DNA of 64,000 bases from JBBSJZ01 sp041751935. GTDB lineage: Bacteria; Planctomycetota; Planctomycetia; Pirellulales; Pirellulaceae. The position numbers and the translations under genes were made by a program. Positions 37,840 through 48,200 of this stretch are shown piece after piece. A model generated the notes under the pieces. The model was not told the origin of the DNA, ran no database searches, and saw only the letters and a list, made by a program, of their open reading frames with translations. Location: NCBI GenBank assembly GCA_041751935.1, contig JBGSIA010000068.1, forward strand, positions 3,478 to 67,477, written 5' to 3'. Numbering within the stretch: the stretch's first letter is position 1; each line of letters opens with the position of its first letter.

Positions 37840-38655
37840 TTAGGAATTTGGCAAACTTGGTGATGCGTCCGAGTACCAACATCGGGGCAAGACAAAATCC
37901 GGCTTCAGCGGTGAATTGGTGCGATCCAAAGGATGCGGAAACGAGTTCGTTGCACTGACACTCGAGATGCGATCCTTTCGCAGAAACGTAAACTCCATCA
38001 GCGGAGGTATCTCAATGCCATCGCGAGAGATTAAACCGGCTCGGTTGTTCGGATGCATGTGTACGATTTGAAAGTCCTTGAGTAGCTTCAAAAACGTCAG
38101 CCGAATTAGCTCAAAGCCACGTTGCTGCCAGAGGTCTTGCAGCTCGTGAAATTCGACGACAATGATACGAAAACGACGCAACAGATCGGAATCCGCGTCC
38201 AGGATGACCGAGTACTCGGCGCCCTCGATATCCATTTGCAAGATCATGTCGTTTGCGTTGGGAGCATTTCGCTCGACCCACGCACGCAGCGTTGTAAACC
38301 TGTCGTCGTTAGTGAGCCCGAGAAACTTTTTCTCGAAGTGAAACAGCGGTTGGCTTATGGGCGCCTGCTGCACGGAGTAGTCCGCGAGAAAGCACCGCAC
38401 GCCCTGCTGGGCAAGCTGGAACTCAAAATCCGCTGTCGTCGAAACGCCGGGGGAGAACAACACGTCGACACCCTGTAGGTCGTCTGGCACAAGGTATCCA
38501 CCATCGCCTTCCCCGCCGATGCGAACCAGTGGATGGTTCGTCGATATTGGATGGACAAGCGACAGAAACTCTCGCAGTTCCTCGCTTGCCGTACGACGGC
38601 ATACGACGGATGAGTTGCCGAGAACGTGGCAGTTGAGGAAATCGCGAATTTTCAT
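37840..38655 (-). CDS. FkbM-family SAM-dependent methyltransferase
   Basis: The 271-residue protein shows the FkbM core: GGEGDGGYLVPDDL, FSPGVSTTADFEFQLAQQG (SAM-binding strand and loop), ADYSV, and the family hallmark MDIEGAEYSVI, followed by IIVVEFHEL. Members methylate hydroxyl or other groups on sugars, lipids or secondary metabolites; the substrate here is unknown. No signal peptide is present, so it acts in the cytoplasm. It converges on the outer-membrane protein gene 25 bases away and lies 42 bases downstream of the acetyltransferase gene on the same strand, so the two may share a transcript. Confidence 0.85.
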   Translation of the reverse strand: MKIRDFLNCHVLGNSSVVCRRTASEELREFLSLVHPISTNHPLVRIGGEGDGGYLVPDDLQGVDVLFSPGVSTTADFEFQLAQQGVRCFLADYSVQQAPISQPLFHFEKKFLGLTNDDRFTTLRAWVERNAPNANDMILQMDIEGAEYSVILDADSDLLRRFRIIVVEFHELQDLWQQRGFELIRLTFLKLLKDFQIVHMHPNNRAGLISRDGIEIPPLMEFTFLRKDRISSVSATNSFPHPLDRTNSPLKPDFVLPRCWYSDASPSLPNS

Positions 38656-38697
38656 GCGTCGTGCAATTCGTGGTTGTCGTGCAGATTGTTGGTGTTG

Positions 38698-39186
38698 TTA
38701 CTCGTGAGGACGTGGTCGCAGCTGACAGAACAGTGCTTTTTTCTGATCGGGCAACGAATAATCAAAACCGCACGATCGCAGGAAATCTTCGGACGAGCTA
38801 ATCGCCAACACTTCCATCACGCCGAGATCGCGGGCCCGATCGACACAGTGACGTACTAAATCGCGTCCCACACCGCCGCGACGAAAGTCGTGATGCACGG
38901 CCAAGCATTGCAGTTCAGCAAGTTTGGGACTGTAGATTTCCACAGCCGCAAAACCGACGCATTTCCCAGCGGCCTCGGCATAAAATCCGTGACGCGTCAG
39001 CTCGATGATTTCCGCTTCCGTGCGGCTGAGCAACAAGTGCTGGGCAACGTAGGGACGCATCAACGCATGAATTGCCGCTGCATCATTGGGCAAAGCTTGA
39101 CGAATCGTAACGGTATCACGCGTCGGATTGCCCGCCTGGGACACTGCCGAAGCGGATTCGATTCCAGCTTGGATGGGGTCGCTCAA
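38698..39186 (-). CDS. GNAT-family N-acetyltransferase, ArgA-like
   Basis: This 162-residue protein is a single GNAT domain: VTIRQALPNDAAAIHALM, the acetyl-CoA pyrophosphate loop RRGGVGRDLV, and a C-terminal SSEDFLRSCGFDY. Its pattern (AAVEIYSPKLAELQCLAVHH) is close to short N-acetylglutamate synthases of arginine biosynthesis, which lack the kinase-like domain. That function is probable but not certain from motifs. It lies 27 bases after the aroDE stop on the same strand, so the two probably form an operon of amino-acid biosynthesis genes. The start at 39186 gives an N-terminal extension of about 24 residues before the domain. Confidence 0.8.
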   Translation of the reverse strand: MSDPIQAGIESASAVSQAGNPTRDTVTIRQALPNDAAAIHALMRPYVAQHLLLSRTEAEIIELTRHGFYAEAAGKCVGFAAVEIYSPKLAELQCLAVHHDFRRGGVGRDLVRHCVDRARDLGVMEVLAISSSEDFLRSCGFDYSLPDQKKALFCQLRPRPHE

Positions 39187-39213
39187 TTCATTCAGCTCCG
39201 TTTTGTTGACAGC

Positions 39214-40704
39214 TCAGTGGATTCGGACAGGATTCGTCGCTTCCTTGATCGTCGTTCGCATCAATCCAGCCGGTGCTTCCTTGCCCGTGAACAATTTGAA
39301 CTGGTACGCCGCCTGTCGCACAAACATATCGACTCCGGTAATGATACGGCATTGATGCTTCTTCGCATACTTAACCAGCAACGTATTTTCGGGGTTGTAA
39401 ACTGTATCGAATACGACCATCAACGGATTCAGCTTCTGTTCACTGAAGGGGCTGCTATCAACGTCTGGGTGCATGCCAACGGGGGTGCCATTGACCAGCA
39501 AGCGATAGTTCGCATCGTAACGATCGTCCCACAACACATAGCGACTGCTGAGTTCACCCGCCAACGACTTGGCGCCGTCCTCGTTGCGAGAAGTGAAGGT
39601 AACCTCTGCACCACGTTGCTTCAGTCCCCAGCCGATGGCTCGCGAGACGCCGCCGGAACCCAGTACCAACGCCGTGATCCCACGCATGGGATGGTCAACG
39701 TCAGATCGCAGTTTGAACGCTTCGGCAACACAATCCATCGCCGCTCGATAGTCGGTGTTGTATCCGATTCGATCTTCTTCGTGGAACAACATCGTATTGA
39801 TCGCTCCGATGCCAGTTGCACTCGATTCGGCTTGCGTGCAGTAATCGATCGCTGCCGATTTATGAGGAATCGTGATGCTGATGCCGTTGATGCCGAGCGA
39901 TTGACAGTTATCTATGAAGACATGCAAATCATCCTTGGCGACACGAAACGGCAAATAACGTGCATTGAGCCCGAGTTCCTTTAAAGCTCGGTTGTGCACC
40001 AGCGGACTGTAGCTGTGTGCGACCGGATCGGCGACAACGCCATACAACTCTGTCCGGTCATTGATGTTGTTGTAGTCGTACAACGTCGTCATTTCTTTCC
40101 AGTTCAACTGACCGGGCGCCAGTTTCTTGTCCGTACTGAACGTTGCGTAGGTGAACGGCATGCGAAATCGGCTGGCAAGTATTCGCGTGATCACACCGAT
40201 TTCGCCCATACAGATCCCGATGGTTGGGGTCTTGGCATTCTTGACCAAATTCAACATCCGCACGTTATCTTTGAACGTTGTCGCCGTCGTGGCGATCTTG
40301 ACGATGTCCGCGTCTTGCTGGGACATCTGTTCGTGCAATTCTTCTAAGTTCTCAGGCGTTCCCTGCAGATCGTGGTGGCTGACGATGCGTTTGGTCTTGC
40401 CGTAGCGAGGAATCTGGGACGCGATCTTGGTCTCCAAATCGACATATTCGACACCCGAAGCGATTGCGGATCGCAACAAAGTCAAACGTTCGTCTTCGGT
40501 TTTCATCCAACGTCCGCCGTCCTCCTGGAGTCGAGCAGTAACGACTACCGGTCCAGGGCGATCCGTGATCAGCCGCCCGAGATTGACATCGCGACCGATG
40601 AAGTCCATCCGCAGCTCGACCAATTCCGCGCCCTGTTCGACGAGGTACTTGTGTTCGGCGATCATCTGTTTGTGTCGGGTTCGGCCGAGGCTGACGCAAA
40701 TCAT
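39214..40704 (-). CDS. aroDE: Bifunctional 3-dehydroquinate dehydratase / shikimate dehydrogenase
   Basis: Two steps of the shikimate pathway are fused in one 496-residue protein. Residues about 1-215 are a type I 3-dehydroquinase with the catalytic His111 (IVSHHDLQGTP) and Schiff-base Lys136 (DIVKIATTA). Residues about 219-496 are a shikimate dehydrogenase: substrate-binding DPVAHSYSP, catalytic Lys282 (ITIPHKSAA), GAINTM, GYNTDYRAAM, the NADP-binding loop VLGSGGVSRAIG, NGTPVGMHP. All catalytic residues are present. The same order of domains occurs in plants and Chlamydiae. A TTG-started form from 40728 is possible, but the ATG at 40704 (MICVSLGRTRH) begins exactly at the domain and has GGAAA upstream. 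Confidence 0.95.
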   Translation of the reverse strand: MICVSLGRTRHKQMIAEHKYLVEQGAELVELRMDFIGRDVNLGRLITDRPGPVVVTARLQEDGGRWMKTEDERLTLLRSAIASGVEYVDLETKIASQIPRYGKTKRIVSHHDLQGTPENLEELHEQMSQQDADIVKIATTATTFKDNVRMLNLVKNAKTPTIGICMGEIGVITRILASRFRMPFTYATFSTDKKLAPGQLNWKEMTTLYDYNNINDRTELYGVVADPVAHSYSPLVHNRALKELGLNARYLPFRVAKDDLHVFIDNCQSLGINGISITIPHKSAAIDYCTQAESSATGIGAINTMLFHEEDRIGYNTDYRAAMDCVAEAFKLRSDVDHPMRGITALVLGSGGVSRAIGWGLKQRGAEVTFTSRNEDGAKSLAGELSSRYVLWDDRYDANYRLLVNGTPVGMHPDVDSSPFSEQKLNPLMVVFDTVYNPENTLLVKYAKKHQCRIITGVDMFVRQAAYQFKLFTGKEAPAGLMRTTIKEATNPVRIH

Positions 40705-40741
40705 GGTAAAATGTTTCCAGCGGGACAATCAATTACAACCA

Positions 40742-40770
40742 ATTACAACGGATTTCCGAGAGCCTATAAT
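40742..40770 (+). promoter_or_regulatory. Candidate sigma70 promoter of the beta-propeller gene
   Basis: A perfect TATAAT (40765-40770) lies 17 bases after ATTACA (40742-40747, four of six consensus). It would give an untranslated leader of about 135 bases before the ATG at 40914. The same A/T-rich spot could serve the opposite strand, but no -35 box fits there. Confidence 0.45.
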
Positions 40771-40913
40771 AGACAGAGCCCTTAGCCTAGTGCTTTGCTT
40801 GGACGTAAAATCAGGCTTGGCATTAATGGATCTTGCGAGAGATTCTTCTGTAACATGCTCCACTACCAAGACACTTCGACCGGATATCGATATCACTAAA
40901 AAGATCACGATTC

Positions 40914-42044
40914 ATGCATAAAATACCGCGACTGCTGACACTTCTAACAGTTTGTTCCTGCGCTCTGGCGAGCATCGCCGCCGATTGGCCGCTGCCCCGA
41001 GGTGACGCACAATCCAGTGGTGCGATCGCCGAGTCGTTGCCGGCGGACCTCAAAGTATTGTGGGAATTCAAGGCCGACGAGGCGATCGAGACGACGCCCG
41101 TGGTCGCCGACGGACGTGTCTTTGCCACCGATGTGATGGGCAAAGTCTATGCAATTGACTTCGCCAGTGGCAAAGAAATCTGGAACCATAATTACGACAC
41201 AGGTTTCGTTGCCTCGCCAGCCGTCCGCACAGCCTCCGAATCGTTAGCGTCGATCGTCGTGGTCGGCGATGTCGAAGGCAACCTGTACACTCTGGACGCC
41301 GCGACAGGGAAAGAATTGTGGCGACAAACAACTGATGGCGAGATCAACGGTGCGGCCGCGTTCTATGACGACAAGGTACTCGTCACCAGCCAAGATGGTA
41401 CGCTCCGCGCGTTCGCGGTCGCTGACGGCAAAGCCGTTTGGACGTACGAAACCGACGATCAAATTCGCTGTAACCCAACTGTCGCGGGTTCGCAAACTTT
41501 TCTCGGCGGCTGTGACGGCAATCTGCATCGTGTGGATCTGGACACTGGCAAAGCAATCGGCACGCCGATGCCACTGGGTGGACCCACCGGCAGCACAGCG
41601 GCTGTTCGCGGCGATCATGCATTCGTGCCGATCATGGACGGCGCGGTACTAGCATTTGACTGGAAAGCCGGTACGCCATTGTGGCGCTACGAAGACCCCG
41701 AGCGACCGCAAGAGTACCGTGGTAGTGCGGCTGTCGGCGAAACATTGGCGATCGTCACCAGTCGCAACAAGTTCGTCGATGCGATTTCCATCGAAACGGG
41801 ACAGCAAGTCTGGAGACACACGCTCAAGCGACGCGCGGACGCTTCACCCGTGATCGCTGGCGACGATGTCTGGATCGCCGCTACGGACGGACGATTGATT
41901 CGACTGGCGCTGAAAACAGGTGAGTCAAAATGGGAGTACGAAATTCGCGGCTCGTTCATCGCGGCGCCGGCTATTGCCAACGAACGCTTAATTGTCGCCG
42001 ACGATCAAGGTGTCGTGCGTGTATTCGGCAACCCAGCTGGCTGA
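40914..42044 (+). CDS. Secreted PQQ-like beta-propeller protein (BamB-like)
   Basis: This 376-residue protein has a signal peptide (1-23, LLTLLTVCSCALASIAA) and then seven to eight repeats of the PQQ-binding-type propeller blade, each with a pattern such as VYAIDFASGKEIW, LYTLDAATGKELWRQ, LRAFAVADGKAVWTYE and AISIETGQQVWRHTL. It should form an eight-bladed propeller outside the cytoplasm. No residues for PQQ or heme use stand out, so it is probably a binding or scaffold protein rather than a dehydrogenase; BamB is a structural analogue, but a BamB role is not shown. A good promoter match lies upstream. The alpha-2-macroglobulin gene follows 165 bases later in the same direction. Confidence 0.88.
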   Translation: MHKIPRLLTLLTVCSCALASIAADWPLPRGDAQSSGAIAESLPADLKVLWEFKADEAIETTPVVADGRVFATDVMGKVYAIDFASGKEIWNHNYDTGFVASPAVRTASESLASIVVVGDVEGNLYTLDAATGKELWRQTTDGEINGAAAFYDDKVLVTSQDGTLRAFAVADGKAVWTYETDDQIRCNPTVAGSQTFLGGCDGNLHRVDLDTGKAIGTPMPLGGPTGSTAAVRGDHAFVPIMDGAVLAFDWKAGTPLWRYEDPERPQEYRGSAAVGETLAIVTSRNKFVDAISIETGQQVWRHTLKRRADASPVIAGDDVWIAATDGRLIRLALKTGESKWEYEIRGSFIAAPAIANERLIVADDQGVVRVFGNPAG

Positions 42045-42209
42045 ATGGTGCCAAAGAAATAATGCTGTCAATATTCTTTGGCAACTGAGTTCCAGCAGTT
42101 CGTCACCCGAATCCAGGAAAACAAACGTCACCCTAATAAACTGGCACGACATTCGTTACCCTTAAAGCTGGCTCTCGTCTCGATCGCTTTCCTGTGGGTA
42201 AATCGTCTC

Positions 42210-45200
42210 ATGTCGCGTAGAACCTCTTTCGGTGCGTTCATTTTCGTCTCCTTACTCGTGGTGGCAGTGATGGCCCAGCAACAAGACCTGCCTCCTGGAG
42301 CCGATCCAGGCTGGAAATCCGTCCAGGATGCGATTCAAAAAGGGTTGCCGCAAACCGCGATCGAAGAACTCGCCCCGATCATCGACCGCACACTCGCAGC
42401 GAAGGACTATGACGAAGCCGTCAAGGCCATCGCTACGCGGATCATGCTCGAAGGCAACATTCAAGGCAACAAACCCGAAGAAAAAATCACGCGCATGCGA
42501 GCCGAAATCGACAAGGCTCCGCCGCCCATGCAACCGGTCATGGAAGCAATCCTCGCCAATTGGTACTGGCACTACTTCCAACAAAACCGCTGGCGATTTG
42601 CTAACCGCACCCAGACGGATGCTCCTCCCTCCGACGATTTTACGACCTGGGACTTGACTCGCATTCTGGACGAGATCGACAAGCAATTCGATAAGGCGTT
42701 CGCGGATGCGGACACGCTCAAGGCGACGCCGGTTGGTGACTATGACGAATTACTGCAGAAAGGGACCGCTCCGGTTTCCTATCGTCCCACCATGTTCGAC
42801 GTGCTCGCCCATAACGCGTTGGAGTTTTACTCTGCCGGTGAACAGGCCGCCGCGCGGGTCCAAGACGCATTCGACTTGACCGCCGCTAGCCCGATTTTTT
42901 CCTCGCGCGATGATTTCGTCGCCTGGAATCCTACCACCAACGACAAAGATTCGCTGACCTTGCGAGCCATCGAACTTTATCAAGAGCTACTTCGATTTCA
43001 TGCTGAGGATACCGACAAGTCCGCGTTGATAGACACCGATCTGCACCGGATCGAATTCGGTTACAACACGGCGGTCGGCGAAGAGAAGATTGATCGGTAC
43101 AAGGCAGCTCTCAAGCGATTCGAGCAAGCTCACGCGAATCACGCGATTTCGACGCGTGCACTGCATTCGCTGGCAATGACGATTCATGGCGAAGGCGATT
43201 TTCTACAAGCGAAACAGATTGCCGAGTCAGCGATCGCTCGTTTTCCACAGAGCATCGGTGCCAACCGCTGTCGTAACCTGATCGCTGATATCGAAGCGCC
43301 CTCAGCGTCCGCAAACACCGAACGAGTTTGGAACGCGCCTTGGCCGAAGATTGACGTCACCTACCGAAACATCGAGAAAGTTTATTTTCGGTTGTACGCT
43401 TACGATTTCCAAGAATTCGTACGTGGAAGCAGCTGGACGCCAGAGAATCGCGACGTGAATGAACGGAGACAAATTCTCAGCCGGGCGCCGGTGAAGTCTT
43501 GGTCGGCCGATCTGCCCAAAACTGAGGATTATAAACAACGTGTTGAATCAGTGTCTGTTCCACAGGATGTGACGCCGGGCTCGTACTACCTCGTCGCCAG
43601 TCATGACCAGAATTTCAGTGACGAAAACCAGCGGTTGCAACTGAGTGAAGTTTGGGTCAGCGATTTAGCACTTGTGCTGCGCAATCACCAGGGACAAGGT
43701 ATCCTCGAAGGCATCGTGCTCAACGCCAAGTCGGGACAGCCGATTCAAGAGGCGACTGTTCGTGGCTATCAAGGGACAAACCGTAACAACCAACTGGTTG
43801 CTTTGCCGGCGACAACGACAGACGCCAACGGCCTGTTTCGCTTCGCGGGTGGTGAACGCAATCGTTTTTGGGTGCATGTCTCGCATGGCGGACACTCACT
43901 CAGCAGCAATAATCCGCTCAACGTTAATATTCATCCTGACACCGCAGACTTCCGCACTCAAACAAACTTCTTCACCGACCGAGCGATCTATCGTCCTGGA
44001 CAAACGATTCACTACAAAGGGATCGCTTTTTCGTTCCATACTTCCAAAGACGCGTACCAAACAATTGCTCGGCGGGCGGTGACGGTGGTGTTTGCCGATG
44101 CGAATGGCAAGGAAATCGAACGCCAACAGCACCAAACGAACGATTACGGTAGCTTCAGCGGCAGTGTGACGGCGCCGCGCGATCGATTGACCGGAGCCAT
44201 GACCCTGCGCATCGACAACGGACCACCGGGACAAGCGTTCGTGCGAGTTGAGGAGTACAAGCGACCTAAATTTCGCGTCGAGTTGGATTTTCCTAAACAG
44301 CCCGCGAAACTCGACGCTGAAGTGACGATTCCTGGAAAAGCTACGGCTTACACCGGAGTCCCGATTTCAGAAGCCAATGTCCAGTGGCGAGTGGTTCGCG
44401 AAGTCCGCTTTCCGATTTGGTGGTACTGGAGCCGTTGGTCATTCGGTCCACGCGGTGGCGACAGCCAAGAAATTGCTCATGGTACTGCCGTAACGAATGC
44501 TGACGGCAGTTTCGAAGTGACGTTCGTTGCAAAACCGGACGCCTCAATCGATGCCGACAGCGAGCCAACATTTCACTACGCCATTTATGCCGACGTGACG
44601 GATACCACAGGCGAAACACGTTCCGACCAAACCAGCGTGAACGTGGGTTACACGTCGCTCAAGGCGTCGATGACCGCTGAGTCATGGTTGACGGTGGACG
44701 AGCCGGTGAAAATCGCGATTCGCACCACGTCGCTCGACGGCGATGGTCGCTCGGCAAAGGGGACGGTGAAAGTTTATGCACTGAAACAGCCCGAGCCGGT
44801 TATTCGAGCGTCGCTCGGTCGTCATCACGATATTCCCTTCGATAATCCTGTTGGCGATAACGGATTAGCGGCCGAGTCTCAGCCACCTACGTCGTCGGAT
44901 CCGAACGATTGGCCGTTGGCGGATGAATTGTTTTCCAGTGACTTTGCGACCGATGGGGCGGGCAACGCAACCGTCCAGCCAAGGCTGGCGGCAGGATTGT
45001 TTCGCGCAGTGCTGGAGACTCGCGATGAATTCGGGAAAGAGGTGAAAGCCTTGCTGCCGCTGCACGTCATTGATCCCGACTCAAACATGTTTACTGCTAA
45101 GATCCCCAATTACGTTGCTTCAAAGCAAACGACTCTGGAACCTGGAGAGACATTCACAGCGATCTGGGGCAGCGGCTACGAGTCCGGCCGCGCCTACGTT

Positions 45201-48200
45201 GAGATTGAACATCGTGGCGAGATTTTGCAAAGTTACTGGACGCCCGCCGGCCAAACGCAAGCTGTCATTCGACAAGAAGTTACCGAAGAGTTGCGCGGCG
45301 GCTTTCAATTCCGTGTCTCGTTTGTGCGCGAGAATCGAGCGTACATTCATTCTCAGCATATTGAGGTGCCCTGGACCAACAAAGAGCTGACGGTGAAGTG
45401 GGAGCGATTTACTTCCAAGCTAAAACCGGCCCAGCAGGAAACTTGGACCGCAATCATTTCCGGAAACGACGCCGCGCGAGTTGCCGCTGAAATGGTGGCG
45501 ACGTTGTACGATGCATCGCTGGACGCCTTCACGCTCCATTCGTGGAACTCATCGTTCGGAGTATTCCGCCGCGACTATTCAGTGATTCATTCAGAGTTTG
45601 AGAATGTGCCTCGGAATGTTAGGGTGTTGGTCGAAATTCGCCAACGTTCGCACCATAACGGCGAGATCACGTATCCAAGATTTCCCGACGAACTCGTGGC
45701 GAACTTTATGGGCTTTGGTTTTCCGCGACGGATGATGATGCGCGGGATGAAAGGCGAGATGCAAATGGAAGCGATGGCCGCGCCGATGGCGGCTGCAGCA
45801 GATGCATCCTTTGGAGGTGTCGCCGAATCATTCGCGATGAAAGGTGGCCAAGTGGCGGATTCGGCGTTGATTGACTTCGCGGAGCCCGAAGCGGCTGCTG
45901 CGGACAAGTTGGTGGCTGCTGCGGACCTAACGAACGTCTCTGCACGCAAGAACCTGAACGAGACGGCTTTCTTCTTCCCCAACTTGGTCGCTGGAGAGGA
46001 CGGTACCGTCCGCATCGAGTTCACGATGCCCGAAGCGCTCACCGAATGGAAATTTCTTGGCTTCGCCCACACGCCTGAGCTGAAAGCCGGGTTATTACGT
46101 GACACGGTCGTTACCAGCAAGGAATTGATGGTCCAGCCGAATCCGCCCCGCTTCCTGCGTGAAGGTGATGAGATCGAATTCACGGTCAAAGTCAGCAATC
46201 GTTCAGCGACTCGGCAAGCGGGAACCGTGCGGCTGGCGATTTCCGACGCGCGAACGACCAAGTCCGTTGATGCACAGATTGGCAACAGCGATAGCGATAA
46301 GGCGTTCGATTTGGCCGCCGGTGAATCCAAGTCGTATTCGTGGCGAGTGAATGTAGCCGACGACATGGGTTTTCTGATTTACAAAGCCGTCGCCAGCAGC
46401 GGCCGCCTGAGTGACGGTGAAGAAGGCTTCCTGCCCGTGCTTTCCAAACGTGTTCTCGTGACCGAGTCGCTGGCGCTGCCCATCCGTGGCAAACAAACCA
46501 AGCAATTCGAGTTCACCAAACTGAAGAACTCAGCCGAGTCCGAAACGCTCAAGCATCAATCGTTGACGGTACAGATGGTGTCCAACCCGTCCTGGTATGC
46601 AGTGATGGCACTGCCGTACTTGATGGAATACCCGCACCAATGCAGCGAGCAAGTGTTCAACCGGCTTTATGCTAACTCACTTGCCCGACACATTGCGACA
46701 AGCGATCCCAAAATCGAGCGAGTGTTTGAACAATGGCGGGCTACGCCTGCATTGGATTCGCCGTTGACAAAGAACGAAGAACTAAAATCCGTGATGCTGG
46801 AGGAAACGCCCTGGTATGCGGAGGCTCAAGATGAAAGCCAAGCTCGTCGTAACGTCGGAATTTTGTTCGACCAAAATCGTTTACAGTCAGAAACGGGACG
46901 AGCCTTAGCTCAATTGACCCAAGCACAAAACGATGATGGATTGTGGCCGTGGTTTCCCGGTGGCCGCAGCAATGAATTTATCTCGCTCTACATCGCAACC
47001 GGCTTTGGACGATTGCGACACTTGGGAGTTAACGTTGACACTGCACCGGCCGTTCGCTCCCTGGACCGATTGGACGCTTGGATCAGTGAAATCTATGCCC
47101 GAATCGACGGTGACAAGCGAGACAAAAACCACCTTTCACCGCTGATCGCACTGTATCTATACGGACGAAGTTTTTTCCTCGAGGACAAGGCGATTGCGGG
47201 CGAGCATCGTGAAGCATTCGATTATTGGCAGTCTCAAGCTCGCACGTATTGGCTGGAACTGGCCAATCGTCAATCGCAGGCACACTTGGCGATCGCTCTA
47301 AAACGTTTGGGCGATATTGATTCGGCGAACATGATAACGGCGTCGATCCGTGAACGATCCGTCACCGACGACGAACTAGGTATGTTTTGGCGAGAAACCG
47401 AACTATCGTGGTGGTGGTATCGGGCTCCGATCGAAACCCAAGCGATCATGATCGAATTGTTCGACGAAGTTGCTGGTGATCGCGAAGCCGTCGAAGCGTG
47501 CAAGGTTTGGCTGTTGAAACAGAAACAAACTCAAGATTGGCGGACGACGAAAGCCACAGCCGACGCTGTTTACTCGCTGTTGCTTCGAGGCAGCAATCTG
47601 TTGGCGTCCGACGAGTTGGTTCAAGTGTCACTGGGCGGCGAAGTGATCAAACCAGTTGATGTCGAAGCCGGCACCGGATTCTATGAAGAACGGTTCGCTG
47701 GCGGTGATGTGCAAGCGGTGCAGTCGGATATCAAAGTGACGAAGGTCGACGAAGGCGTCGCTTGGGGCAGTGTCCACTGGCAGTACTTGGAAGACATCGG
47801 CGAAGTAACGCCGCATGAAGGCACGCCATTGAAGTTAACCAAGCAGTTGTTTGTAAAACGCAATACGCCCCAAGGTCCAACACTGAGCAAGATGGACGGT
47901 GCGGTCGCGGTCGGCGACGAGTTGGTGGTGCGAATTGTGCTCAATACTGACCGCGATATGGAGTTCGTTCACATGAAGGACCATCGCGGCAGCGGCACCG
48001 AGCCTGTGAACGTGCTCTCGCATTACAAGTTCCAAGATGGCTTGGCGTACTACGAATCGACACGAGACACAGCAAGCCATTTCTTCATCGACTACTTGCC
48101 CAAAGGAACCTACGTGTTCGAATATTCAACGCGAGTGCAATTGCGTGGCGAGTACGAAACGGGACTGGCCACGATTCAGTGCATGTACGCACCGGAGTTC

